From Orlajensenia leifsoniae (lineage in GTDB: Bacteria; Actinomycetota; Actinomycetes; Actinomycetales; Microbacteriaceae): a DNA stretch of 64,000 bases. The translations under genes and the position numbers were made by a program. Below the pieces are notes generated by a model. That model did not search any database. It was given only the letters and a program-made list of their open reading frames with translations, and had not been told where the DNA came from. Below are positions 1 through 10,089 of this stretch, piece by piece (within the stretch, counting starts at the first letter, position 1; each line of letters opens with the position of its first letter). The stretch is taken from assembly GCF_004570845.1 (NCBI RefSeq), contig NZ_SPQZ01000004.1, positions 459,880 to 523,879 of the forward strand. The letters are read 5' to 3'.

Positions 1-39
1 GACGGTCGATCGGGCGTGAGCCCACGGATGGGGTGAGGG

Positions 40-978
40 TCATGAGAGCCGCTCGGTGAAGAACTCGAGCACGCGGGCACGGACGCGGGGGCCGAGCAGC
101 TGGATGCCGTGCTTCGAGCCGTCCTGCACGCTCAGCTGCACCGGGACGTTCGCAGCCTGGAGCGCTGCCGCCATCGACTCGGCCTGCTCGACGGGGACGA
201 GCTCGTCCGAACCGTTCACCAGGATCATCGGGGGATCGGAGGAGTCGACGGAGAGCTGGGCCGATGCCTCGGCCGCCTGCGGGCAGTCGGCGGCCACCAC
301 CGTCGGGCAGCCCAGGTAGTTGAGGATCATCGCCGCGGCCTCGTCGGACGGGGTGCCGAGGGTGAGGGCCTCCTCGGTCATCAGCGAGACGCCCGACAGG
401 GAGACGGCGGCCGCGACACGTCCGCCCTCCTGCAGCGAGCCCGTGCCTCGGGTGGCGACGCTCTGCGTGAGGATGGCGCCGGCCGAACTGCCGAACAGAC
501 CGACCCGGGCGGGGTCGATGCCGAAGCGCTCGACCTGCTCGGGCTCGCGGATCCAGGTGATCGCCGCTTCGACGTCGTCGACCTGGCTCGGATAGACGAA
601 TTCGGGAGCGAGCCTGTAGTCGATCGAGAAGCCCGCGAAGCCGTGGGCCGCGAACAGCTCGCACACCGCCCGCATGCCCCCGCCGGTGCGGTCGCCCTCG
701 GTGAAGCCGCCTCCGTGCAGCAGGACGACGGCGGCGGTGGGCTCCGCGGCATCCGTCGGGATGCAGGCATCGAGCTTGAGGTCGCCGCCCTCCGGAGAGG
801 AGTACACCAGGCCGGGCGTGACCTCGACGGCCGAGGTGGTGGGCTCGGGGTCTGCGGCTGACGGCTCGCTCGCGCAGGAGACCAGCGGGAGCGTGAGGAC
901 GGCGCAGACGACGAGGGCCAGACCGCGGCCGGCACGGCGCGACGCTCTGCCGGTACGGCTGATCGACGCTTCTGTCAT
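40..978 (-). CDS. secreted alpha/beta-hydrolase (esterase-like) lipoprotein
   Basis: A 312-residue protein. The N-terminus is a lipoprotein signal peptide: a basic stretch, a hydrophobic segment at about 19-33, and a lipobox LVSC with Cys35, so it should be anchored outside the membrane. The catalytic part looks like the hormone-sensitive-lipase/BD-FAE group: oxyanion motif HGGG at 88-91, nucleophile elbow GSSAG with Ser165, probable acid Asp258 in NGSDEL and probable His290 in SKHG. It therefore probably cleaves carboxyl esters of small substrates; the substrate cannot be told. It stands alone, divergent from the sugar transferase to its right. Confidence 0.85.
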   Translation of the reverse strand: MTEASISRTGRASRRAGRGLALVVCAVLTLPLVSCASEPSAADPEPTTSAVEVTPGLVYSSPEGGDLKLDACIPTDAAEPTAAVVLLHGGGFTEGDRTGGGMRAVCELFAAHGFAGFSIDYRLAPEFVYPSQVDDVEAAITWIREPEQVERFGIDPARVGLFGSSAGAILTQSVATRGTGSLQEGGRVAAAVSLSGVSLMTEEALTLGTPSDEAAAMILNYLGCPTVVAADCPQAAEASAQLSVDSSDPPMILVNGSDELVPVEQAESMAAALQAANVPVQLSVQDGSKHGIQLLGPRVRARVLEFFTERLS

Positions 979-1192
979 CGGGGCTCACTGTCCTTGTCTG
1001 GTCGGACCCGTCGAGAGTGTGCTCTCGTCGGGGACCGGTGGTTCGCACCCTCGCGTCGTGATTTCCATTCCATAGCGCTCTGTGGACTCAGCGGTGTCGA
1101 GGATATGTCGGGTGTGTTAAATCTGACCCCCGTAGATGGCACGTCGTGGCGGCTCGATGCTTAGGTGTAACCAACTCGACGGGGACGGACTT

Positions 1193-2671
1193 TTGACTCA
1201 AGCCATTGAAAACACCATGGCGACGAGCTCGAGGGTGATGAAGCAGACCGACTGGAATCAGAAATACGGTCAGCTTCTCTTCTTCTCGGACCTCGTCGTC
1301 ATCGCACTCTGCGTCGCCGTGGCGCAGTACGTCGGCGGACTGCCGGCGAAGGTCGCCGGCATCGGCGAGATGATGACGCTGACAGCGCCGACACTGGTCT
1401 CGGTGGTCGTCGTGCTGGTCTGGATGTTCGCCCTGACAGCGGCGGGCTCCCGGTCGACCCGGCACATCGGTGCCGGTTCCATCGAGTACCGCCGGGTCAT
1501 CAATTCGACGCTGATCGTCTTCGGTGCCGGTGGCATGGCCGCCTACTTCCTCGACATCGACGGGCTGCAGCGCTACTTCGCGTTCGCCTTCCTCCTCGGG
1601 CTGCCGGGCATCATCCTGGAGCGCTACCTGTGGCGGAACTGGTTGGCCGCTCGCCGGCGCGAGGGGCGGATGTCGCACCGCGTGCTGCTCGTCGGGTCGG
1701 AGGCATCCGTCACCGCCATGGCACGTGACTTGGCACGAGCTCCGGAGTCCGGCCTCAAGGTCGTCGGCGCCTGCACTCCGAGCGGCGCCGTGGCCGGTGT
1801 GATCGAGGGCACCGAGATCCCCGTGTCCGGATCGCTCTCCAACCTGCTCGAGTCCCTCGACGCCGTCGAGGCCGACACCGTCGTCATCACCAGCGCGAAC
1901 GAGATGTCGCCGTCCCTGGTGCGGGAGCTCAGCTGGCAGCTCGAGCCGGGGCGCCAGCACCTCGTCGTCGCACCGAGCCTGACCGACATCGGCGGCCCGC
2001 GCCTGCACACGCGGCCGGTCGCCGGCCTTCCGCTGATCCACGTGGAGACCCCGCGGTACTACGGCGGCAAGCTGTACATCAAGCGCCTCTTCGACATCCT
2101 GGCGTCAGGCGCGCTCATCGTGCTGCTGGCGCCCTTCCTCCTCGCCGTGACCGTCGCCGTGCGCCTCAGCACCCCCGGCTCGGTGATCTTCCGGCAGGAG
2201 CGCATCGGGCTGCGGGGCGAGAGATTCGACATGCTCAAGTTCCGATCGATGTACATGGACGCGGAGGAGCGCCTCGCCGAACTCGAGAACGTGGCACGGA
2301 GCGAGGGCAACTCGGTCATGTTCAAGATGAAGAACGACCCGCGCGTCACGCCGATCGGCGGATTCCTGCGGCGCTTCAGCCTCGACGAGCTTCCCCAGCT
2401 GTTCAACGTGTTCCGCGGCACGATGTCGATCGTCGGGCCGAGGCCGCCGCTCGAGCGTGAGGTCGAGCAGTACGCGCAGCACGTGCACCGTCGCTTCCTC
2501 GTGAAGCCGGGCATCACCGGACTGTGGCAGGTCAGTGGCCGCTCGAACCTCAACTGGGACGAGACCGTGCGGCTCGACCTGTACTACGTCGAGAACTGGA
2601 ACCTCACGGGCGACCTGCTCATCCTCTGGAAGACCGCGCGGGCCGTTCTCGGGAGCGACGGGGCGTACTGA
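1193..2671 (+). CDS. polyprenyl glycosylphosphotransferase (exopolysaccharide sugar transferase)
   Basis: About 492 residues. The N-terminal half holds four or five hydrophobic segments and a CoA-binding-like soluble region. The C-terminal third is the bacterial sugar transferase domain with FRQERIG, MLKFRSM, KNDPRVTP, SLDELPQL, SIVGPRPP and KPGITGLWQVSGRS. The family transfers a sugar-1-phosphate to undecaprenyl phosphate, the first membrane step of exopolysaccharide or glycan assembly. I chose the TTG at 1193 because GGGGA sits 7 bases upstream; the frame is open back to an ATG at 1136, and an ATG at 1217 has no ribosome-binding site. No other polysaccharide genes are adjacent, which is unusual for this family. 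Confidence 0.9.
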   Translation: MTQAIENTMATSSRVMKQTDWNQKYGQLLFFSDLVVIALCVAVAQYVGGLPAKVAGIGEMMTLTAPTLVSVVVVLVWMFALTAAGSRSTRHIGAGSIEYRRVINSTLIVFGAGGMAAYFLDIDGLQRYFAFAFLLGLPGIILERYLWRNWLAARRREGRMSHRVLLVGSEASVTAMARDLARAPESGLKVVGACTPSGAVAGVIEGTEIPVSGSLSNLLESLDAVEADTVVITSANEMSPSLVRELSWQLEPGRQHLVVAPSLTDIGGPRLHTRPVAGLPLIHVETPRYYGGKLYIKRLFDILASGALIVLLAPFLLAVTVAVRLSTPGSVIFRQERIGLRGERFDMLKFRSMYMDAEERLAELENVARSEGNSVMFKMKNDPRVTPIGGFLRRFSLDELPQLFNVFRGTMSIVGPRPPLEREVEQYAQHVHRRFLVKPGITGLWQVSGRSNLNWDETVRLDLYYVENWNLTGDLLILWKTARAVLGSDGAY

Positions 2672-2804
2672 CTCTGACAGCCGGCTGCACATCGCATCCG
2701 AGTCTGTCCCCCGAATGAGGGGTATCCCGTGTACAGTGTCTGCTCAGAGCAGCGCCGTATCGTAGCGGATGTCCCGGCGAGACCGGGGGAGTGCTCGAGG
2801 GATA

Positions 2805-2822
2805 CGACTCGAGGAGGAGTCG
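2805..2822 (+). promoter_or_regulatory. ribosome-binding site in a hairpin loop
   Basis: The 6-base arms CGACTC and GAGTCG enclose the loop GAGGAG, which is the ribosome-binding sequence of the small gene starting at 2825. The pairing is seen directly; an effect on translation is inference. Confidence 0.45.
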
Positions 2823-2824
2823 AG

Positions 2825-3001
2825 ATGTCGGCAACAATCGTGGTGGGGATCATCGTCGTGTGGACGCTCGTGGCGTCGGCCGTGGCCTTGCTCCTCGGCG
2901 CAGTGATCCGGCGCGCCGATCGAGACCGCCGCATCGTGGTGGAACCCGACGGCTCGACCCTCGTCGGCGCCGGGCGCAGTCCTGCACCGCGCGTGCACTG
3001 A
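2825..3001 (+). CDS. small single-pass membrane protein
   Basis: 58 residues: a hydrophobic segment at about 3-26 (valine, alanine and leucine rich), then a basic stretch RRADRDRR and a short cytoplasmic tail. I started it at ATG 2825 because AGGAGGAG lies just upstream; the frame is open back to 2729 but that part is not protein-like. I recognise no family. It lies alone between the sugar transferase and tRNA-Pro. Confidence 0.6.
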   Translation: MSATIVVGIIVVWTLVASAVALLLGAVIRRADRDRRIVVEPDGSTLVGAGRSPAPRVH

Positions 3002-3033
3002 GCGGCATCCGCGAACGACTCCGGACACAGCAA

Positions 3034-3058
3034 AGCCCCCTTCCAGTGGAAGGGGGCT
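3034..3058 (-). terminator. hairpin downstream of tRNA-Pro
   Basis: Arms AGCCCCCTTCC and GGAAGGGGGCT pair perfectly around a short loop (AGT on the plus strand, ACT in the minus-strand transcript), directly after the tRNA on the minus strand and followed there by TTTG. It could also stop transcription from the small plus-strand gene at 2825. Confidence 0.7.
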
Positions 3059-3064
3059 CATCTG

Positions 3065-3138
3065 TCGGGGTGGCGGGATTCGAACCCACGACCTCCTCGT
3101 CCCGAACGAGGCGCGCTACCAAGCTGCGCCACACCCCG
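3065..3138 (-). tRNA. tRNA-Pro (anticodon CGG)
   Basis: 74 bases. The acceptor arms CGGGGTG and CACCCCG pair, with discriminator A. The anticodon arm has stem CCTCG/CGAGG and loop TTCGGGA, giving anticodon CGG. The T arm carries GGTTCGAATCC. CCA is not encoded. Confidence 0.96.
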
Positions 3139-3158
3139 ATGGCCCGAAGGCCTCACTA

Positions 3159-3164
3159 AGAATA
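3159..3164 (-). promoter_or_regulatory. possible -10 element of tRNA-Pro
   Basis: TATTCT on the minus strand, about 20 bases before the mature tRNA 5' end. No clear -35 element was seen. Confidence 0.35.
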
Positions 3165-3212
3165 GCCGATAAAAAGCTTCGGGTTGACCAGCGGATGCCG
3201 CCGGGCTGCGAC

Positions 3213-4199
3213 TCAGCGCTCGTTCTCAGGCACCAGCGTCAGCAGGGTCGCCTCGGGCGGGCAGGCGAAACGCACGGGGGCGTAGATGGAGGTGCCGAGG
3301 CCGGCCGAGACGTTGAGGTAGGCGTTGCGCATGCCGTGCCACCAGAGGCTCAGCCCCTTGACCTGCTTGCGCGGGACGTCGCAGTTGGTCACCAGTGCGC
3401 CGAATCCGGGCACGCAGACCTGGCCGCCGTGGGTGTGCCCGGCCAGGATGAGCTGGGCCCCGTGGTTCACGAAGGAGTTGAGCACCCGCTGGTACGGCGC
3501 GTGCGTGACGCCGACCGAGACCGTCGCCCGGCTGGCCGGGGCATCGCCGCGGTCGGGCCAGGTCTCGTCGCCGAGGGGGTCGTCGGCGCGCAGTTCGTCG
3601 ATGGCGCGGGCGATGAGCTCCGGCCGGTCGAGCTTCTTGTGCGGGTCGTCGACCCCGAAGAACTCGAAATGGGTGCCGGCGATGTCGGCCGACCCCGCAG
3701 CGTTGTTGAGATCGACCCAGCCCAGGCTGTCGAAGAACTCGAGCAGGGCCGCCGTGTCGAGCTTCTCGGCACGGCCGGTGTGCTTCGACGGGCCGGCAAA
3801 GTAGCGCAGCGGGTTCTTGACGACGGGCCCGTAGTAGTCGTTCGAGCCGTTGACGAAGACGCCGGGGATGCCGGCGAACCGTTCGAAGGCGTGCCGGATC
3901 CCGTCGATGCCGTCGCGATGCCCGAGGTTGTCGCCGGTGTCGACGATCAGGTCGGGCTGCAGGTCGGCGAGCGATCGCACCCACTCCTGCTTGTCACGCT
4001 GCCACGGTGCCATGTGGAGATCGGAGAGGTGCAGCACGCGGATCGGTGCTGACCCGACGGGGAGCACCGGAACGCGCACCTCGCGCAGGGTCCACATGGT
4101 GCGCTCGATGAGCGTGCCCCATGCCAGTGCGGCAAGAGCCGCCGCTGCCGTCAGAGTGACGGCTGCGGCGGCTCCCGAGCGAGCGGAGGACGATGCCAC
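3213..4199 (-). CDS. membrane-anchored metallophosphoesterase (YkuE-like)
   Basis: 328 residues with an N-terminal hydrophobic segment at about 11-31. Calcineurin-like metal-binding blocks are present in order: LSDLHM, DTGDN, GSND, THAPYQ and GHTHGG. The third block is GSND where most relatives have GNHD, so one usual metal-side His is Asn here. The family hydrolyses phosphoesters; some YkuE-type members act on lipids or UDP-diacylglucosamine-like substrates, but the substrate here is unknown. The GTG start follows the stop of the penicillin-binding protein by two bases, so the two are co-transcribed, which suggests a cell-envelope role. Confidence 0.88.
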   Translation of the reverse strand: MASSSARSGAAAAVTLTAAAALAALAWGTLIERTMWTLREVRVPVLPVGSAPIRVLHLSDLHMAPWQRDKQEWVRSLADLQPDLIVDTGDNLGHRDGIDGIRHAFERFAGIPGVFVNGSNDYYGPVVKNPLRYFAGPSKHTGRAEKLDTAALLEFFDSLGWVDLNNAAGSADIAGTHFEFFGVDDPHKKLDRPELIARAIDELRADDPLGDETWPDRGDAPASRATVSVGVTHAPYQRVLNSFVNHGAQLILAGHTHGGQVCVPGFGALVTNCDVPRKQVKGLSLWWHGMRNAYLNVSAGLGTSIYAPVRFACPPEATLLTLVPENER

Positions 4200-4201
4200 C
4201 G

Positions 4202-6793
4202 CTAACCCTTACCGGGCTTGTCAGGCTTGTCGGCCTTGAGCTTGCCGATGCTGATGGTGACCTGCGATCCGGGCTTGACTCCGGCTCCGGCACCGGGATC
4301 GCTGGACTGCACGATCCCGACCTTGCCCGGGTCCGTCACCTCGACTTCGGTGGTCTTCACCGAGAACTGGCCCTTGAGCTGGTTCTTGGCGTCGCCCTCG
4401 GAGAGCCCGACGACGTTGGGCATCAGCACCATCGCACCGTTCGAGGTGTAGGCGGTCACCAGCGACCCACGCGGGGCATCGCCCGAGGGGTCCGTGCCGC
4501 TGACCTGGCCTGCGGGCAGCTCGGAGTCCTGGGCGCCGCCGTCGGCGAACCCGAATCCGGCAGCCTCGATGAGCTGCTGGGCCTCCTGGATCGACTTGCC
4601 GCGCACGTCGGGAACCGTGGCGTAGACGGTCTTCAGCGACGACGGGTCGGCATCCGGGAATCCGTCTCCGCCGTACTTCGCGTTGGCGGCGGACATGATC
4701 GCCGGCCAGATCTGGTGACGGATGACCGCGGCCTGCGTGCCGTTGAAGTAGGTGTCGCGCAGGTTCACGTGGCCGGTGACGTTGAAGACGCCGACGGTCG
4801 TGGCGACCTTCGTGCTGGCGCCGCTCATCCAGGTGGCCTCGTTGTTGTCGGTGGTTCCGGTCTTGCCGATCATGGGAACCTGCGGGTCGGTGCGACCGTT
4901 GGAGGTCGAACCGGTGCCCTGGCTCATCACGCGCTGCATGGCGTAGGCCATGGCGGCGGTGACCTTGGGGTCGACGCTCTGCGCGCACTCGGCCGAGGGC
5001 GGCGTCAGTTCGGTGCCGTCCTGCTTCACGATCTTGTCGATCACGATCGGCTTGCAGACGACGCCGTTGGCGGCGACTCCGGCGAAGGCCTCGGCCATGG
5101 TGACCGGTGCGATCTCGTTGGTGCCGAGGATCGAGCTGGCTCCCTGCTGCAGAGGGTCGTTGTTCGCGCGGTGCACCCCGAAGGACTCGGCGGTCTTCCG
5201 GATCCCGCACAGGTCGAGCTGCTTGGCCATGGCCACGAAGCCCGTGTTCTCCGAGTTGACCGTGTTGAACAGGGCCGACCACGAGCCGCCGTTGCCGCCC
5301 TCGTCGTTGTTGGGTGCGAACCCGCCACCGTAGGACTGCGGTCCGTCGCAGCTGTCGTTGAAGGTTCCCCAGTCGGAGCGCTTGTAGGCGTTCACGTACT
5401 CGTTGAGGGAGTGCCCCTCCTTGATCCACTCGGCCAGAGTGAAGATCTTGTACGTGGAGCCGGGCTGGAAGCCGCTGGATCCGCCGTAGTCGAGGTCGGT
5501 GTTGTAGTTCACCGCGGTGTAGTTGTTGCCCTTGGCCAGTTCGTCGGCGTCGTTGGAGAACGACTTGTTCTGGGACATCGCGAGAACACGGCCGGTGCCC
5601 GGCTGAACCGACACGGCGGTGGCGCCGACATCGATGTTCGGGTCGGACTGAGGGACGAACCGGAACATCGCATCCGCTGCCGCGTACTGCAGGTCGACGT
5701 CGAGGGTCGTGTAGACGTCGAGGCCGCCCTGGCTGAGCAGCTTCTTGCGCTCGTCCTGGGTCTTGCCGAAGGCCTCGTTGTTGAGGATCGTCCAGTAGAC
5801 GTAGTCGCAGAAGAAGGCGGCATCCTTGGCGGTGGAGCACCCGGTGCTCGGCTCAGTGATCACCGGAGCGATCGGCGCCTTGATGGCCGCGTCGTGCTGC
5901 TCCTGGGTGATCTTCTTGTACTTCAGCATGCTGTCGAGGATGTAGTCGCGACGCTCCTTGGTCGCGGCGTACGGGACGACCTTGCCGTCGACCTCGGTGT
6001 TGGCTCCGTTGGTCTCGCTGTCGGGCCGGTCGAGGCGGAACTTCTCGGGGTTGTTCACGATGGCCAGCAGCGCTGCCGCCTGCTCGAGCTTCAGGTCCTT
6101 CGCGCTCACGCCGCCGAAGTAGTACTGCGCAGCCGTCTGGATGCCGTAGACCCGACCGCCGTAACCGGCGATGTTGAGGTAGCCCTTGAGGATGTCGTCC
6201 TTCGAGTACTTCTTCTCCAGGCCGATCGCGAGCCGCATCTCCTTGAGCTTGCGGTCGGGAGTGGGATCGGTCGCCTCGGCATAGGCGGCCTCCTTCTCCT
6301 CCTCGGTCTTCGCCTCGAGCTCGGCCTTCTGCACCAGAACGTTCTTCACGTACTGCTGGGTGATGCTCGATCCACCCTGGGTGTTGCCCTTGAGCACGTA
6401 GGTGGTCAGCATCGCGCGGGCCGTGCCCTGCACGTCGATCCCGCCGTGCTCGTAGAACCGGGGGTCCTCACCGGCGACGGCGGCATCCTTCGCGAACTGC
6501 GAGATGTTCTCCCAGGTGACCTCTTCCCGGTCCTGGTCGAAGAACGAGGCCAGAAGCTTGGGGGTGCCGTCGCTGTTCGTGGCGTACACGTTCGTCTTCT
6601 GGGCGAGCTCGTCGATCTCGAGGTAGCTCGGCAGGTTCTCGAACATGTTGATACCGCTGGTGGCGGCCATACCGCTCACGGCGATGGCGGGGGTCACTGC
6701 GGCTGTCACGAGGACGCCGGCCGCGACGCTCATGCCGACGAAGGCCAGAAAGCCTCCGAGCACGCCGCTGGTCGTTCGTTTTTGGGCAGACAT
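4202..6793 (-). CDS. class A penicillin-binding protein with two PASTA domains
   Basis: 863 residues; a bifunctional peptidoglycan glycosyltransferase/transpeptidase. After a short cytoplasmic tail and one membrane segment (about 10-40) comes the GT51 domain with EDPRFYEHGG, GGSSITQQYVKN and the ILKGYLN block. The transpeptidase domain follows with PGSTYK (catalytic Ser in STYK), SEN and KTGTT. Two C-terminal PASTA repeats start at VPDVRGKS and MPNVVGLS and may bind muropeptides or beta-lactams. The end is rich in Lys, Pro and Gly. I used ATG 6793 (MSAQKRTT); upstream in-frame sequence is not protein-like. It heads an operon with the metallophosphoesterase. It is of the mycobacterial PonA2 type. 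Confidence 0.95.
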   Translation of the reverse strand: MSAQKRTTSGVLGGFLAFVGMSVAAGVLVTAAVTPAIAVSGMAATSGINMFENLPSYLEIDELAQKTNVYATNSDGTPKLLASFFDQDREEVTWENISQFAKDAAVAGEDPRFYEHGGIDVQGTARAMLTTYVLKGNTQGGSSITQQYVKNVLVQKAELEAKTEEEKEAAYAEATDPTPDRKLKEMRLAIGLEKKYSKDDILKGYLNIAGYGGRVYGIQTAAQYYFGGVSAKDLKLEQAAALLAIVNNPEKFRLDRPDSETNGANTEVDGKVVPYAATKERRDYILDSMLKYKKITQEQHDAAIKAPIAPVITEPSTGCSTAKDAAFFCDYVYWTILNNEAFGKTQDERKKLLSQGGLDVYTTLDVDLQYAAADAMFRFVPQSDPNIDVGATAVSVQPGTGRVLAMSQNKSFSNDADELAKGNNYTAVNYNTDLDYGGSSGFQPGSTYKIFTLAEWIKEGHSLNEYVNAYKRSDWGTFNDSCDGPQSYGGGFAPNNDEGGNGGSWSALFNTVNSENTGFVAMAKQLDLCGIRKTAESFGVHRANNDPLQQGASSILGTNEIAPVTMAEAFAGVAANGVVCKPIVIDKIVKQDGTELTPPSAECAQSVDPKVTAAMAYAMQRVMSQGTGSTSNGRTDPQVPMIGKTGTTDNNEATWMSGASTKVATTVGVFNVTGHVNLRDTYFNGTQAAVIRHQIWPAIMSAANAKYGGDGFPDADPSSLKTVYATVPDVRGKSIQEAQQLIEAAGFGFADGGAQDSELPAGQVSGTDPSGDAPRGSLVTAYTSNGAMVLMPNVVGLSEGDAKNQLKGQFSVKTTEVEVTDPGKVGIVQSSDPGAGAGVKPGSQVTISIGKLKADKPDKPGKG

Positions 6794-6916
6794 ATAGTTG
6801 AGCTTAAGGGAGCAAGCTGACAAAGTGCTCAGCCGGCGCTGAGCGCCGCCCCCGAGACCACGCGGCTCCAGCGGCTGGTCTCCACCCCCATTCTCCCGCG
6901 TCGACGAAGGAGCACC

Positions 6917-7144
6917 ATGCCCACCTGGGAATACATCACCACTCCGCTCATGATCCACAGCACCGCTGCGATCCTCAACAACTGGGGCTCGGAGGGCTGG
7001 GAACTCGTGCAGGTCGTCACCGGACCCGAGGGCGGCCTCGTCGCCTACCTCAAGCGTCCCGTCGGCGGGGAGGCCTCCAGTGCTGCCGCTGCCGGCGCCT
7101 CGGCATCGGCGTCCGCCGCCTCGGCGTTCGAGGGCGGCAACTGA
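6917..7144 (+). CDS. DUF4177 family small protein
   Basis: 75 residues. The first 50 (WEYITTPL, NNWGSEGWELVQV, YLKRP) match the DUF4177 pattern, a small fold of unknown function. The tail is a low-complexity run of Ala and Ser. AAGGAG precedes the ATG. The stop overlaps the RidA start by one base (TGATG), so the two are translationally coupled. The same pair sits near the PBP and acs genes in other actinobacteria. Confidence 0.8.
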   Translation: MPTWEYITTPLMIHSTAAILNNWGSEGWELVQVVTGPEGGLVAYLKRPVGGEASSAAAAGASASASAASAFEGGN

Positions 7145-7614
7145 TGTCGCAGGTCGCCGACCGCCTGACCGAGCTCGGAATCACCCTGCCGGCCGTCGCG
7201 GCGCCCGTCGCCGCCTACGTCCCCGCGATGATCAGCGGCAACCTGGTCTTCACGTCGGGCCAGCTGCCCTTCACCGACGGCGTCCTCCCGGCCACCGGCA
7301 AGGTGGGCGAGGGAGAGGGCCTGGTGTCGGCGACGGATGCGAAGGCCTACGCAGCCACCTGCATCCTGAACGCTCTCGCGGCCGCCGAGTCCGTCATCGG
7401 CTCCCTCGACCGCGTCACCCAGGTCGTGAAGGTCACGGGCTTCGTCGCCTCCGACCCCTCGTTCACCGGTCAGCCCGGAGTCATCAATGGGGCATCGGAG
7501 CTGCTCGGCGAGATCTTCGGCGACGCCGGGAAGCACGCGCGGTCGGCCGTCGGCGTCGCCGTGCTCCCGCTCGATGCCCCCGTCGAGGTGGAGCTCGTCC
7601 TCTCCTTCGCGTAG
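7144..7614 (+). CDS. RidA/YjgF family enamine deaminase
   Basis: 156 residues, longer than the classical 130 because of an N-terminal extension. The family signature ARSAVGVAVLPLDAPVEVELVL is present near the C-terminus, with the Arg that in RidA binds the carboxylate of the imine or enamine. RidA proteins hydrolyse reactive 2-aminoacrylate formed by PLP enzymes, although long actinobacterial members may have other substrates. It follows the DUF4177 gene with a one-base overlap and ends at a strong hairpin. Confidence 0.88.
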   Translation: MSQVADRLTELGITLPAVAAPVAAYVPAMISGNLVFTSGQLPFTDGVLPATGKVGEGEGLVSATDAKAYAATCILNALAAAESVIGSLDRVTQVVKVTGFVASDPSFTGQPGVINGASELLGEIFGDAGKHARSAVGVAVLPLDAPVEVELVLSFA

Positions 7615-7628
7615 CAGCCACCACGCGA

Positions 7629-7666
7629 TTCGGCCCACCCTCTCCGTCTGGAGGGGGTGGGCCGAA
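7629..7666. terminator. bidirectional terminator between RidA and acs
   Basis: A 17-pair stem with one G-U pair, arms TTCGGCCCACCCTCTCC and GGAGGGGGTGGGCCGAA, loop GTCT. It lies between two convergent genes. There is no long T run, so it may be an actinobacterial type that lacks a U tract. Confidence 0.75.
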
Positions 7667-7683
7667 CTGCGTCGTGCGTGAGG

Positions 7684-9630
<1,947 letters not shown>

Positions 9631-9841
9631 TACTTCTCTGTCGCTCCTTTGCGAGTGGCCTGGGGGAACCCGCCGGTGCTGCACCGGCTGCGGATTCGCA
9701 ACGATACCGCGTTCGACGGATGCCCAGCCGCGCGCGCGTCGAACGGTTGGGCGGCGCCGCAAGAGGCTGCTCGGATGAGCATGGGATGAGCTCCGGATGA
9801 GAGTTTTCCACCATGTCCACAGAAATGAGGACACGCAGGCT
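9631..9841. other. intergenic region between acs and the 6C RNA
   Basis: Carries the acs ribosome-binding site and probably its promoter; on the minus strand TATCGT near 9693-9698 is a -10 candidate. Nothing else could be supported. Confidence 0.4.
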
Positions 9842-9869
9842 TTGCGCAATGGATTCTGTGCCGTACACT
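9842..9869 (+). promoter_or_regulatory. promoter of the 6C RNA
   Basis: -35 TTGCGC and -10 TACACT separated by 16 bases; the start would be near 9876, just before the first hairpin of the small RNA. Confidence 0.6.
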
Positions 9870-9875
9870 TTCCAT

Positions 9876-9980
9876 GCGCCTGAAAGCTTTTTCGGGTTCG
9901 TGGTTCGGAGTGATTCCCCCCAATCCCCGGATCACTGAGGCGGCACCTGTTCCCCCCAATAGGTGCCGCCCCTTCTTTTT
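9876..9980 (+). ncRNA. 6C small RNA
   Basis: About 105 nt. Two stem-loops each expose a run of six cytosines: stem AGTGAT/ATCACT with TCCCCCC in its loop, and stem GGCGGCACCT/AGGTGCCGCC with TTCCCCCC in its loop. The second stem is followed by CCTTCTTTTT and is a Rho-independent terminator. This is the defining pattern of the 6C RNA of Actinobacteria (B11 in Mycobacterium tuberculosis), which in mycobacteria base-pairs G-rich mRNA regions through the C-rich loops. Its place between acs and the tad cluster matches the mycobacterial location. Exact ends are estimates. Confidence 0.88.
9939..9980 (+). terminator. Rho-independent terminator of the 6C RNA
   Basis: Ten-pair GC-rich stem followed by a T-rich run; it doubles as the second stem-loop of the 6C RNA. 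It also insulates the downstream tad cluster. Confidence 0.85.
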
Positions 9981-10076
9981 AAGTCGCGGACGTGTCCGGT
10001 CTCCTCCCCGACCACACGTGTACCCCGATCATTCCTCCGTCGCGATCTGTACCCCGATTCGCGGCGATGAGTCGCC

Positions 10077-10082
10077 TAGATT
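10077..10082 (+). promoter_or_regulatory. -10 element of leaderless tadA
   Basis: TAGATT ends 7 bases before the ATG at 10090, and there is no ribosome-binding sequence, so the mRNA probably starts at the start codon. Confidence 0.55.
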
Positions 10083-10089
10083 CGCTCGG

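Noticed and set aside
4193..6820. 875-residue open frame opposite the penicillin-binding protein gene
   Set aside because: Antisense shadow in GC-rich DNA; composition is Gly/Val/Arg-rich without domains, while the minus strand encodes a complete known family.
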